This document shows positions 41,915 through 50,518 of a stretch of 64,000 bases of DNA, one piece after another (the stretch's first letter is position 1; every line of letters begins with the position of its first letter). The DNA is from Palsa-661 sp035535015 (GTDB lineage Bacteria; Actinomycetota; Acidimicrobiia; Acidimicrobiales; UBA8190). Made by a program: the position numbers and the translations under genes. The DNA is taken from positions 114,537 to 178,536 of the forward strand of contig DATLQU010000036.1 of the NCBI GenBank assembly GCA_035535015.1, in the 5' to 3' direction. The notes beneath the pieces were generated by a model, which was given only the letters and a program-made list of their open reading frames with translations, had not been told where the DNA came from and did no database searches.

Positions 41915-43831
41915 ATGGCGGGCCGGCGGGTGGTGCGGGTGGTGCCGGACGTGGCCGCCGTGCACAAGGAATTCGACTACTGCGTTCCCGAGGCCCTCGA
42001 CGACCGGGTCCGGGTGGGCACCCAGGTGCGGATCCCGTTGGGGGGTCGCCGGGTGGCCGGCTGGGTGGTGGCCGATGGCACCGAGGCCCCGGTGGGGGTG
42101 ACGCTCAAACCCCTGGCCGGGGTGCGGGGGTGGGGACCGCCGGCCGAGGTGGTCTCCGTGGCCCGGTGGGCGGCGTGGCGCTGGGCCGGGCCCCTGTCGG
42201 CGATGCTCGGGACGGCCTCGGCGCCGACGGCGGTGCGGGGGCTGCCTTCCGATCGGCGTCTGGCCGGCGCCGACGGGCCGGCGCCCGGGACGGCGACGTC
42301 GGGGAGTGACTCGCCGCTGATCCACGACGCGCTGTCGGGCGGAACGGTGGTGGTGCGGCTCCCGCCGGCCGAGGACCCCTTCGCCCTGCTGACCGCGGCC
42401 GCCGAACTGCTGTCCGGAGCCCCCGAGGAGGCCGGGGTGCTCGTGCTCGCCCCCAGTCATTCGACTGCCGTCCAGATGGCGGGCCGATTGCGGCGGACAG
42501 GGCGGAGGGTGGCCTTGCTGCCCCAGGACTGGGCCCTCGCCCGGGCCGGGGGCTGCGTGGTGATCGGGGCCCGGGCCGGCGCCTTCGCACCCTTGCCCCG
42601 GCTGGCCGGCGCCGTGGTGCTCGACGCCCACGACGAGGTGTACCACGAGGAGCGGGCGCCCACCTGGTGCGCCTGGCAGGTGGTGGCGGAACGGGCCCGG
42701 CGCGACGGGGCACCGTGCGTGCTTCTGTCCCCGTGCCCCACCCTCGACGTGCTGGAGGCGGGCCGGCTGGTGACGACGTCGAGGCGGTCCGAGCGCGCCG
42801 GCTGGCCGGCGCTCGAGATCGTGGACCGACGGGGGGACGACCCCCGGACCGGATTGTTCTCCGAACGACTGGTGGAGCTCGTCCGGTGGGGGGTGGCCGA
42901 ACCGGGCCGGCGGATCGTCTGCGTGGTGAACCGGACCGGCCGGGTCCGGCTGCTGGCGTGTGCCGGCTGCCACGAGATCGCCCGCTGCGAGCACTGCCGG
43001 GCGGCCGTCGAGTTGGTCGACCCGGAGAAAGACGGCGGCCGGGCCGGCCAGCCGTTCCTGCGCTGCCGGCGCTGCGCGGAGCAGCGTCCGGTGATCTGCG
43101 CCCACTGCGCCACCACCCGGATGAAGGCGTTGCGTCCCGGCGTCACCCGGGTGCGCGAAGAGCTCGAGGCACTGGCCGGTGCGCCCGTCGCCGCCGTCTG
43201 GGGTCCGGCGGCCAAGGAGGCGAAGGGAGGCCGGGGAGAAGGCGCCGGCGTCGTCGAGGGCGAGGTCGCTGTCGAGGGCGACGGGGAGGCGGCGGTGGTG
43301 GTGGGGACCGAAGCGGTGCTGCACCGGACCGACCGGGCCGACGGGGTGGCCTTCTTGGATTTCGACGCCGAGCTGCTCGCCCCCCGGCTGCGGGGCGCCG
43401 AGGAAGCACTCGGCCTCCTGGCCCGGGCCGCCCGGCTGGTGAGCGGGGGCGCGGGAGCGGGATCGTCGAGAGCGGAATCGAGCGGGCGGGGCCATGGCCG
43501 GGTCCTCGTGCAGACCCGGCTGCCCCAGCACGAGGTGCTCAGCTCGGCCGCCCTGGCCGACCCCGGTCGGCTGGCCGCCGCCGAACTCGAGGTCCGTCGG
43601 GCTCTGGCCCTACCTCCGGTGAGCGCCATGGCCGTCGTCTCGGGGGCGTCGGCCGACGCCTACGGTTCCGCCCTGCGCGACGCCGCCCCAGCGGGACTCG
43701 AGGTCCGGGGACCGGTCGACGGGGTGTGGTCGGTGCGGGCCGCCGACCACCGGGCGCTGGCCGACCTGCTGGCGGCCGTGCCCCGACCACCGGGACGGCT
43801 CCGGGTGGAGGTCGACCCCGTGCGGGCCTGA
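41915..43831 (+). CDS. priA: PriA-like primosomal protein without helicase motifs
   Basis: 638 residues from ATG at 41915 (GTG at 41885 is an alternative). The N-terminal DNA-binding domain is VVRVVPDVAAVHKEFDYCVP and VRIPLGGRRVAGWVV. The Walker A GxGKT is absent, and the Walker B DEEHD is replaced by VVLDAHDEVYHEER. Eight Cys of the zinc-binding region survive (CAGCHEIARCEHC, RCRRCAEQRPVICAHC). Actinobacterial PriA commonly lacks ATPase motifs, so a structural role in restart is likely. Confidence 0.9.
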   Translation: MAGRRVVRVVPDVAAVHKEFDYCVPEALDDRVRVGTQVRIPLGGRRVAGWVVADGTEAPVGVTLKPLAGVRGWGPPAEVVSVARWAAWRWAGPLSAMLGTASAPTAVRGLPSDRRLAGADGPAPGTATSGSDSPLIHDALSGGTVVVRLPPAEDPFALLTAAAELLSGAPEEAGVLVLAPSHSTAVQMAGRLRRTGRRVALLPQDWALARAGGCVVIGARAGAFAPLPRLAGAVVLDAHDEVYHEERAPTWCAWQVVAERARRDGAPCVLLSPCPTLDVLEAGRLVTTSRRSERAGWPALEIVDRRGDDPRTGLFSERLVELVRWGVAEPGRRIVCVVNRTGRVRLLACAGCHEIARCEHCRAAVELVDPEKDGGRAGQPFLRCRRCAEQRPVICAHCATTRMKALRPGVTRVREELEALAGAPVAAVWGPAAKEAKGGRGEGAGVVEGEVAVEGDGEAAVVVGTEAVLHRTDRADGVAFLDFDAELLAPRLRGAEEALGLLARAARLVSGGAGAGSSRAESSGRGHGRVLVQTRLPQHEVLSSAALADPGRLAAAELEVRRALALPPVSAMAVVSGASADAYGSALRDAAPAGLEVRGPVDGVWSVRAADHRALADLLAAVPRPPGRLRVEVDPVRA

Positions 43832-43895
43832 TGGCGAGGGGTGAGGCGTAGGGTTTGTGGCGGACCCATCGGGGGACCCTGAGCAGGAGGAGCAG

Positions 43896-45341
43896 ATGGC
43901 CGACTTCACCATGACCATCGGCGGCGAGGCCGTGGCCACCGAGAAGACCTTCGGGGTGATCAACCCGGCGACGGGTGAGGTCTTCGCCCAGGCGCCGGAA
44001 TGCTCGGCCGCCCAGCTCGAGGCGGCCATGGACTCGGCGGCCAAGGCCTACCGGGACTGGAAGGCCGACGAGAGCGTCCGGCGGCAGTGCCTGCGCGAGA
44101 TCACCGGGGTGCTGATGGCCTCGCTCGAGGAGGTCGCGCCCCTGCTCACGGCCGAGCAGGGGAAGCCCCTGAACGACGCCAACCTCGAGATCTTCGGCTC
44201 GGCCATGTGGTGTACCTACTTCGCCGACCTGGAGTTGCCCCGGCAGATCCTGCAGGACGACGACGAGGCCACCGTCGAGGTCGTGCACCGGCCGCTCGGG
44301 GTGGTGGCCGCCATCACACCGTGGAATTTCCCGGTGAACCTGGCCTTCTGGAAGATCGCCCCGGCACTGTTGGCCGGGAACACCATCGTGATGAAGCCCT
44401 CGCCCTACACGCCGCTGTCGACGCTGAAGATGGGGGAATTGCTGCGGTCGGTGCTGCCGCCGGGGGTGCTGAACGTGGTGAGCGGCGGCGACGAGCTGGG
44501 GGCACAGATGACGTCGCACCCGGTGCCGCGCAAGATCAGTTTCACCGGCTCCATCGAGACCGGGAAGTTGGTGGCCGCCTCCGCCGCCCCGGACCTCAAG
44601 CGGGTGACACTCGAGCTGGGCGGGAACGACCCCGCCATCATCCTGGACGACGCCGACCCGGCCGCCGTGGCCGACGGGATCTTCGGCGGGGCCTTCGCCA
44701 ACAACGGGCAGATCTGCTCGGCCATCAAGCGGGTCTACGTGCCCGAGGCGATGTACGACGAGGTGGTGGACCTGCTGGCCAGTCGGGCCAAGGCGGTGAC
44801 CGTGGGCGACGGGACCGACGCCGCCAACAAGCTCGGGCCGATCAACAACGCGCCCCAGTACGCCCGGGTGGGTGAGCTGGTGGCCGATGCGCTGGCCCAC
44901 GGGGCGGTGGCCGCCGCCGGCGGCCGGGCCATGGACAGGCCGGGTTACTTCTTCGAGCCCACCGTGCTGTCGGGGCTGTCCGACGGGGTGCGGATCGTGG
45001 ACGAGGAGCAGTTCGGGCCGGCGCTGCCGGTGATCTCCTACCGGGACATCGACGACGCCGTGGAGCGGGCCAACGCCACGCCCTTCGGCCTGTCGGGCTC
45101 GGTCTGGGGGACCGACACCGACCGGGCGGCCGAGGTGGCGGGCCGGCTGGAGGCGGGCACCGCGTGGGTGAACGTGCACCTGGCCATGGGCCCGCAGTTC
45201 CCCTTCGGCGGTTTCAAGTGGAGCGGGATCGGGGTGGAGAACGGCCCCTGGGGCCTGGCCGAGTTCACCGACATCCAGACCATGTACCGGGCCAAGGGCA
45301 CGAGCGGGCTGTCGCCGGTGTCGGCGATGGTGATCCCCTGA
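43896..45341 (+). CDS. Aldehyde dehydrogenase family protein
   Basis: 481 residues from ATG at 43896, after GGAGGAG. AITPWNFPVNLAFWKIAPAL, the general base in LELGGNDPAIIL (Glu240) and the nucleophile in NNGQICSAIKR (Cys274) are intact. It is closest in feel to succinate-semialdehyde or broad aldehyde dehydrogenases; substrate unknown. Its position between priA and def is unexpected for this otherwise conserved gene order. Confidence 0.95.
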   Translation: MADFTMTIGGEAVATEKTFGVINPATGEVFAQAPECSAAQLEAAMDSAAKAYRDWKADESVRRQCLREITGVLMASLEEVAPLLTAEQGKPLNDANLEIFGSAMWCTYFADLELPRQILQDDDEATVEVVHRPLGVVAAITPWNFPVNLAFWKIAPALLAGNTIVMKPSPYTPLSTLKMGELLRSVLPPGVLNVVSGGDELGAQMTSHPVPRKISFTGSIETGKLVAASAAPDLKRVTLELGGNDPAIILDDADPAAVADGIFGGAFANNGQICSAIKRVYVPEAMYDEVVDLLASRAKAVTVGDGTDAANKLGPINNAPQYARVGELVADALAHGAVAAAGGRAMDRPGYFFEPTVLSGLSDGVRIVDEEQFGPALPVISYRDIDDAVERANATPFGLSGSVWGTDTDRAAEVAGRLEAGTAWVNVHLAMGPQFPFGGFKWSGIGVENGPWGLAEFTDIQTMYRAKGTSGLSPVSAMVIP

Positions 45342-45391
45342 CGGACATCCCCGGAGACCGGCACCGGAAGCGGCGCCGGTACCATGAGAGG

Positions 45392-45958
45392 GTGACCAGG
45401 TACGCCATCCGGCTGTTCGGCGATCCCGTGCTGAAGCAGCGCGCCCCGGCGGTGGCCGAGATCGACGGACGGCTGAAGGTGCTGGCCGACGACATGGTGG
45501 TGACCATGTACGAGGCCCCCGGGGTGGGGTTGGCCGCACCCCAGGTGGGCGTGCAGAAGAGGATCTTCGTCTACGACCTGCACGACGACGAGGGGCCGAA
45601 GACGATCGTGAACCCGGTGATCTCCGAGGCCAGGGGCGAGTGGACGTACATGGAGGGATGCCTGTCCATCCCGGGACTGTCCTGGCCCATCGTGCGGCCC
45701 AAGGAGATCCACTTGACCGGCCGGGACCTCGACGGCAACGAGATCTCGATCGAGGCGGACGAGTTCGAGGCCCGGGTCTTCCAGCACGAGGTCGACCACC
45801 TCGACGGGGTGCTGCTGGTCGAACGGCTCGACGACGAACAGCGCAAAGAGGCGCTGCGGATCCTGCGGTCATGGGCGCTGGCCGGGAGCGATCCCGACGG
45901 GCTGGCCCGGCTGGCCGGCACCGGGGCCGGCGCCGGCGTCGACCACGACGGTCTCTGA
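45392..45958 (+). CDS. def: Peptide deformylase
   Basis: 188 residues from GTG at 45392. The three motifs are exact: GVGLAAPQ, EGCLSIP and QHEVDHLDG (metal-binding Cys and two His). It removes N-formyl groups from nascent proteins and is paired with fmt, 28 bp downstream. Confidence 0.97.
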   Translation: MTRYAIRLFGDPVLKQRAPAVAEIDGRLKVLADDMVVTMYEAPGVGLAAPQVGVQKRIFVYDLHDDEGPKTIVNPVISEARGEWTYMEGCLSIPGLSWPIVRPKEIHLTGRDLDGNEISIEADEFEARVFQHEVDHLDGVLLVERLDDEQRKEALRILRSWALAGSDPDGLARLAGTGAGAGVDHDGL

Positions 45959-45986
45959 TCCGCTCCCCGAGCCAAGACTGACTTCA

Positions 45987-46955
45987 GTGGCCCGGCTTGC
46001 CTATCTGGGATCGCCCCCGGCCGCCGTGGCCCCCCTCGAATCCCTGGTGGCCGCCGGTCACGAGGTGGCGCTGGTGGTGAGCCGGGCCGACACCCGGCGC
46101 GGGCGGGGGAGCACGCTTCAGCCGAGCGCCGTGAAGGCGGCCGCCCAGGGTCTCGGTCTGGCCGTGAGCGACCGTCTGGACGACGTTCTCGAGGTGGGCG
46201 CCGAGCTGGCCGTGGTGGTGGCCTACGGGAAGATCGTGCCCCCCCGGGTCCTCGACGCCCTGGACATGATCAACGTGCACTTCTCCCTGCTGCCCCGGTG
46301 GCGGGGGGCGGCGCCGGTGGAACGGGCCATCCTGGCCGGGGACGCGGTGACCGGGGTCTGCGTGATGCGGCTCGAAGCCGGGCTCGACACCGGCCCGGTG
46401 CTGGCCCGGGACGAACTGGCCATCGGAGCCGACGAGCACGCCGGCGCCCTGGTCGAGCGGCTGTCGGCCGCCGGGGCCGCCCTGGTGACCGAGGTGCTGG
46501 CCGGCGGGGTGGAGGGCCTCGGGCCGGGCGAGGCCCAGGAGGGCGAACCGACCTATGCGGCCAAGCTCGATCCCGGGGAGTTCCGGCTCGACTGGGAGCA
46601 GCCGGCAGGGTCGGTGCAGCGGGTGGTCCGGCTCGACCGGGCCTGGACGACGTTCCGGGGCGAACGGCTCCGGGTGCTCGACTCCCGGGTGGGGGAGGCG
46701 ACGGCCGCGGCCGGCGACCCCGTATCGCCTCCGGCGCCGGGCCGGATGTTCGACGCCGTGGGCGGCGAGGGCACGGGCATCGGTGAGGGGACCGGCCCGA
46801 CGAAGGGTCCGGTGGTCGGCTGCGGGTCGGGATGGCTCGAGCTGGTGTCGGTGCAGCCGGCCGGGAAGAAGCCCATGGGGGCCGCCGACTGGCGTCGCGG
46901 GGTGCGGCCGGAACCAGGCGAGAGGCTCGGGGATGAGGGCCCCGCGGCCGGATGA
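45987..46955 (+). CDS. fmt: Methionyl-tRNA formyltransferase
   Basis: 322 residues from GTG at 45987. The formyl-transfer site is MINVHFSLLPRWRGAAPVER, followed by GLDTGPVLARDEL. The C-terminal tRNA-binding domain is present (TYAAKLDPGEFRLDWEQPA onward), with a Gly-rich insertion near 255-270. The 24 bp between it and rpe leave no room for the rsmB gene often found there. Confidence 0.96.
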   Translation: MARLAYLGSPPAAVAPLESLVAAGHEVALVVSRADTRRGRGSTLQPSAVKAAAQGLGLAVSDRLDDVLEVGAELAVVVAYGKIVPPRVLDALDMINVHFSLLPRWRGAAPVERAILAGDAVTGVCVMRLEAGLDTGPVLARDELAIGADEHAGALVERLSAAGAALVTEVLAGGVEGLGPGEAQEGEPTYAAKLDPGEFRLDWEQPAGSVQRVVRLDRAWTTFRGERLRVLDSRVGEATAAAGDPVSPPAPGRMFDAVGGEGTGIGEGTGPTKGPVVGCGSGWLELVSVQPAGKKPMGAADWRRGVRPEPGERLGDEGPAAG

Positions 46956-46979
46956 TTCGGTCGTAGGCTCGACGATCTG

Positions 46980-47648
46980 ATGCTCAAGATCGCCCCCTCG
47001 GTGCTGTCGGCCGACTTCGGGGGGCTGGCCGAGGCGGTGGGCGAGGTGACGGCCGAGGCCGACTGGCTGCATATCGACGTGATGGACGGCCACTTCGTTC
47101 CCAACCTGACCATCGGGCCGCCCGTGGTGCAATCGTTGCGCAAGCACTCGGGGCTCTTCTTCGACTGCCATCTGATGATGACCGATCCGGGCGCCTACCT
47201 GGAGGCCTTCCGGCGGGCCGGGGCCGACGGCTGCACGGTGCATGTCGAGGTGGGGCAGACCTCGGCCCTGCTGGCCGAGGCCAAGAGCCTGGGGCTGCGG
47301 GCGGGGCTGGCCGTCAATCCCGAGACCCCGTACGAGGCCATCGACCCGTTTCTCGACGAGGCCGACCTGATCCTGTGCATGACGGTGCACCCGGGCTTCG
47401 GGGGCCAGAGCTTCATGGCCGAGGTGCTGCCCAAGATCGCCCGGACCCGCCAGGAGCTCGACCGGCGCGGGCTCGGCGCCGAGCTCGAGGTGGACGGCGG
47501 GATCGACGAGGAGACGGCTCCCCTGGTGGTGGCCGCCGGGGCCCGGGTTCTGGTGGCCGGCTCGGCCGTCTTCGGTGCCGATCGACCCTGGGAGGCGGCG
47601 CGCCGTATCCGGGAGGCGGGGGAGAAGGCGCTGGCGGGTCACCGGTAG
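46980..47648 (+). CDS. rpe: Ribulose-phosphate 3-epimerase
   Basis: 222 residues from ATG at 46980. IAPSVLSADFGGLAEAV, ADWLHIDVMDGHFVPNLTIG, FDCHLMMTDP, MTVHPGFGGQSFM and VDGGIDEETAPLVVAAGA are the standard metal and phosphate-binding blocks. It interconverts ribulose-5-P and xylulose-5-P, and so sits next to the riboflavin genes that use ribulose-5-P. Confidence 0.97.
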   Translation: MLKIAPSVLSADFGGLAEAVGEVTAEADWLHIDVMDGHFVPNLTIGPPVVQSLRKHSGLFFDCHLMMTDPGAYLEAFRRAGADGCTVHVEVGQTSALLAEAKSLGLRAGLAVNPETPYEAIDPFLDEADLILCMTVHPGFGGQSFMAEVLPKIARTRQELDRRGLGAELEVDGGIDEETAPLVVAAGARVLVAGSAVFGADRPWEAARRIREAGEKALAGHR

Positions 47649-47660
47649 ACTCGTGGTCCC

Positions 47661-48683
47661 ATGACGCCGGCTCCGAACCGGTCACCCGGTCCGGGTGACC
47701 AGGGTGAAGACCTCTATGCCATGCGACGCGCCCTGGGCCTGGCCGCCTCGGTGCGGACCCGGACGGCGCCCAATCCCTGGGTGGGATGTGTGGTGGTGGC
47801 CGGCGGACGGAGCTTCGAGGGGGCCACCCAGCCCCCGGGGGGGTCCCACGCCGAGGTGGTGGCCCTGGCCGCCGCCGGTGACCAGGCCCACGGCGGCACT
47901 CTCTATACGACGCTCGAGCCCTGCGGCCACCACGGCCTGACACCGCCGTGCACGGGCACGATCCTGGCTTCGGGTGTCTCCCGGGTGGTGGTGGGGCTGC
48001 TCGATCCCGACCCGCGGGTGTCGGGACGTGGCGTGGACGAACTGCGCCAGGCCGGCGTCGAGGTGACGGTGGGCGTGGCCGCCGAGGAAGGCGCCGAGCT
48101 GCTCGCCCCGTACCTGAAGCACCGGCGGACCGGCCGGCCCTGGGTCGTTCTCAAGTTGGCCGCCAGCCTCGACGGTCGGATCGCCGCGCCGGACGGGTCT
48201 TCGAAGTGGCTGACCGGCGCCGAGGCCCGGGCCGACGCCCACCGGCTGCGGGCCTGCTCCGACGCCGTGCTCGTGGGGGCGGGGACGGTGCGCAGCGACG
48301 ACCCCCAGCTGACCGTCCGGTTGGAACCCGGGTCCGAACGGCAACCGGTACGGGTGGTGCTGGGCAAGGCCCCGGCCGGTGCCCGGGTGCTGCCGGCCAT
48401 GGAGATGAACGGCGAACCGGGCGCCGTGCTCGACGAGCTCGGCGGACAGGGGATCCTGCAGGTGTTGGTGGAAGGGGGCGCCACGGTGGCCCACGCCTTT
48501 CACCACCACCGGGTGGTGGACCGGTACGTGGTCTACCTGGCTCCGGTGTTGTTCGGCGGGAACGATGCCGTGCCCATGTTCGGCGGAGCGGGCGCCTCGA
48601 GTATGGAAGGCCTGTGGCGGGGCCGGTTGGTCTCGGTCACCAGGCTCGGAGACGATCTCCGGGTGGAGTTGGAGGCGGCATGA
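47661..48683 (+). CDS. ribD: Riboflavin biosynthesis deaminase/reductase
   Basis: 340 residues from ATG at 47661. The zinc deaminase domain has NPWVGCVVVAGG, SHAEVVALAAAG and TLEPCGHHGLTPPCTGTIL. The reductase domain has LKLAASLDGRIAAPDGSSKW and DAVLVGAGTVRSDDPQLTVR. It carries out steps 2 and 3 of riboflavin synthesis. No FMN riboswitch is recognisable upstream. Confidence 0.96.
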   Translation: MTPAPNRSPGPGDQGEDLYAMRRALGLAASVRTRTAPNPWVGCVVVAGGRSFEGATQPPGGSHAEVVALAAAGDQAHGGTLYTTLEPCGHHGLTPPCTGTILASGVSRVVVGLLDPDPRVSGRGVDELRQAGVEVTVGVAAEEGAELLAPYLKHRRTGRPWVVLKLAASLDGRIAAPDGSSKWLTGAEARADAHRLRACSDAVLVGAGTVRSDDPQLTVRLEPGSERQPVRVVLGKAPAGARVLPAMEMNGEPGAVLDELGGQGILQVLVEGGATVAHAFHHHRVVDRYVVYLAPVLFGGNDAVPMFGGAGASSMEGLWRGRLVSVTRLGDDLRVELEAA

Positions 48684-48757
48684 CGGTGCTGGTGCGAAGA
48701 GCCCAGGACGCGACGACCCAGGACGCGACGACCCAGGACGCGACGACATGGAGATAG
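48680..48757 (+). CDS. 25-residue repeat-encoded bridging ORF between ribD and ribBA
   Basis: ATG at 48680 overlaps the ribD stop (ATGA), preceded by GGAGGCGGC. The frame encodes MTVLVRRAQ, then QDATT repeats, and stops at TAG 48755-48757, 10 bases inside ribBA. It occupies the place where ribE normally sits. It may be a coupling peptide that carries ribosomes to ribBA; a functional protein is unlikely. Confidence 0.35.
   Translation: MTVLVRRAQDATTQDATTQDATTWR
48703..48747 (+). repeat. 15-bp tandem repeat, 3 exact copies, abutting the ribBA start
   Basis: CCAGGACGCGACGAC is repeated three times without change (48703-48717, 48718-48732, 48733-48747), and the ribBA ATG follows at 48748. Confidence 0.97.
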
Positions 48758-49971
48758 CCCGGGTCGAAGACGCCATCGCCGCCGTCGGCCGGGGCGAGAT
48801 CGTGATCGTGGTCGACGACGAGGACCGCGAGAACGAGGGGGACCTGGTGATGGCGGCCCAGGCGGCCACGCCCGAGAAGATCGCTTTCTTCCTGGCTCAC
48901 ACCTCGGGTGTGATCTGTACGCCGCTCACCGCCGACCGGGCCGACCAGTTGGAACTGCCCCTCATGGTGACCGCCAACACGGAATCGCAGCGGACGGCGT
49001 TCACGGTGAGCGTGGACTACCGGCACGGGACGTCGTCGGGAATCTCGGCCGAAGACCGTGCGGCCACCATCCAGGCCCTGATCGATCCTCACACCCGGGC
49101 CACCGACCTGAACCGACCTGGTCACATCTTCCCGCTGCGTTACCGGGCCGGGGGGGTGCTCAAGCGGGCCGGCCACACCGAGGCCACCATCGACCTGGTG
49201 AAGGCCGCCGGTCTCTATCCGGCCGGCGTGCTGTGCGAGATCGTCTCCGAGGACAAGCAGGGCATGGCCCGGCAGCCGGAACTCGAAGCCTTCGCCAAGA
49301 AGTACGACCTGCTGCTGATCTCCATCGCCGATCTGGTGCGCTACCGGCGGCGCAAGGACAAGCTGGTGCGGAGGATTGCCGGTCCGGCGCGCATTCCCAC
49401 CGAGTTCGGCGACTTCAGCGGCTATGTCTACGAGTCGGTCATCGACGGCGAGCACCACCTGGCCATCGTGAAGGGCGATCTGGCGGGACAGAGCGACGTG
49501 CTCGTCCGGGTGCACTCCGAATGCCTGACCGGTGACGTGCTCGGATCGCTGCGCTGTGACTGTGGGCCGCAGTTGCACGAGGCCTTGCGGTTGATCGCCG
49601 GCGCCGGGACCGGAGTGGTCGTCTATCTGCGCGGTCACGAAGGGCGCGGGATTGGACTCGCCCACAAGCTGCGGGCCTATCACTTGCAGGAACAGGGCCA
49701 TGACACCGTCGACGCCAATCTGGAGCTGGGACTGCCCGTGGACAACCGTGAATACGGGATCGGGGCGCAGATCCTGGTCGACCTCGGCGTGACCACCATG
49801 CGGCTGATGACGAACAACCCGATGAAGTACGGCGGTCTGGAGGGATTCGGTCTCGACATCACCGACCGGGTGCCGCTGGCCAATCATGCCAATCCCGAGA
49901 ACATCGAGTACCTGCGGACGAAGCAGGCCCGACTGGGCCACATCATGGAGGGACTCGATGACGAGCTCTGA
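48748..49971 (+). CDS. ribBA: DHBP synthase / GTP cyclohydrolase II fusion
   Basis: 407 residues from ATG at 48748. The RibB half has VIVVDDEDRENEGDLVMAAQ and DYRHGTSSGISAEDRA. The RibA half has VRVHSECLTGDVLGSLRCDC (zinc Cys) and YLRGHEGRGIGLAHKLRAY. It makes both riboflavin precursors, from ribulose-5-P and GTP. Confidence 0.97.
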   Translation: MEIARVEDAIAAVGRGEIVIVVDDEDRENEGDLVMAAQAATPEKIAFFLAHTSGVICTPLTADRADQLELPLMVTANTESQRTAFTVSVDYRHGTSSGISAEDRAATIQALIDPHTRATDLNRPGHIFPLRYRAGGVLKRAGHTEATIDLVKAAGLYPAGVLCEIVSEDKQGMARQPELEAFAKKYDLLLISIADLVRYRRRKDKLVRRIAGPARIPTEFGDFSGYVYESVIDGEHHLAIVKGDLAGQSDVLVRVHSECLTGDVLGSLRCDCGPQLHEALRLIAGAGTGVVVYLRGHEGRGIGLAHKLRAYHLQEQGHDTVDANLELGLPVDNREYGIGAQILVDLGVTTMRLMTNNPMKYGGLEGFGLDITDRVPLANHANPENIEYLRTKQARLGHIMEGLDDEL

Positions 49972-50518
49972 CGAGACGGCGCTGCGTCCCGGGGCTATCG
50001 CCGACGTGGCCCAAGTGGTGGGAGTGTCGTACGAGGCCGGCGCCGGCGGTCCCGCCCGGGTGGCGGTCGTCTGCGCCAAGTTCAACGGCGGGATCACCCA
50101 ACGGCTGCTCGACGGTGTGCTCGCCGGTCTGAAGGACCACGGGGTGGCGCTCGACACGGTGGCTGTGGCCTGGGTGCCCGGTGCCGTGGAGCTTCCCTTG
50201 GCCGCCTCGCGCCTGCTGCGCTGCGGTGACTACGACACGGTCATCGCCCTGGGGGCCGTCATCCGGGGTGACACCGCCCATTTCGACTTCGTGGCCGGGG
50301 AGTGTGCCGCCGGCCTGCAGCGGGTGGCGCTGGACAGCGGCGTGCCGGTGATCTTCGGCGTGCTCACCACCGAGACGGTGGCCCAGGCCACCGAAAGGGC
50401 CGGGCCGGGACAGGGCAACAAGGGCTACGAGGCGGCCGTCACCGCTCTGGAGATGGTGCGGCTGCTCGAGATGCTGCCGGCCCCGGCTCCCGGGGGACGA
50501 CGGACCGGGGCTGTCTGA
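49958..50518 (+). CDS. ribH: 6,7-dimethyl-8-ribityllumazine synthase
   Basis: 186 residues from ATG at 49958, overlapping ribBA by 14 bases. VAVVCAKFNGGITQRLLDG, WVPGAVELPLAASRLL, ALGAVIRGDTAHFDFVAGE and PVIFGVLTTET are family blocks (catalytic His in the third). Its product needs riboflavin synthase (RibE), which is absent here. Confidence 0.97.
   Translation: MTSSDETALRPGAIADVAQVVGVSYEAGAGGPARVAVVCAKFNGGITQRLLDGVLAGLKDHGVALDTVAVAWVPGAVELPLAASRLLRCGDYDTVIALGAVIRGDTAHFDFVAGECAAGLQRVALDSGVPVIFGVLTTETVAQATERAGPGQGNKGYEAAVTALEMVRLLEMLPAPAPGGRRTGAV

Noticed and set aside
47649..47660. FMN riboswitch before ribD
   Set aside because: Only 12 bp separate rpe and ribD, with no RFN element sequence nearby.
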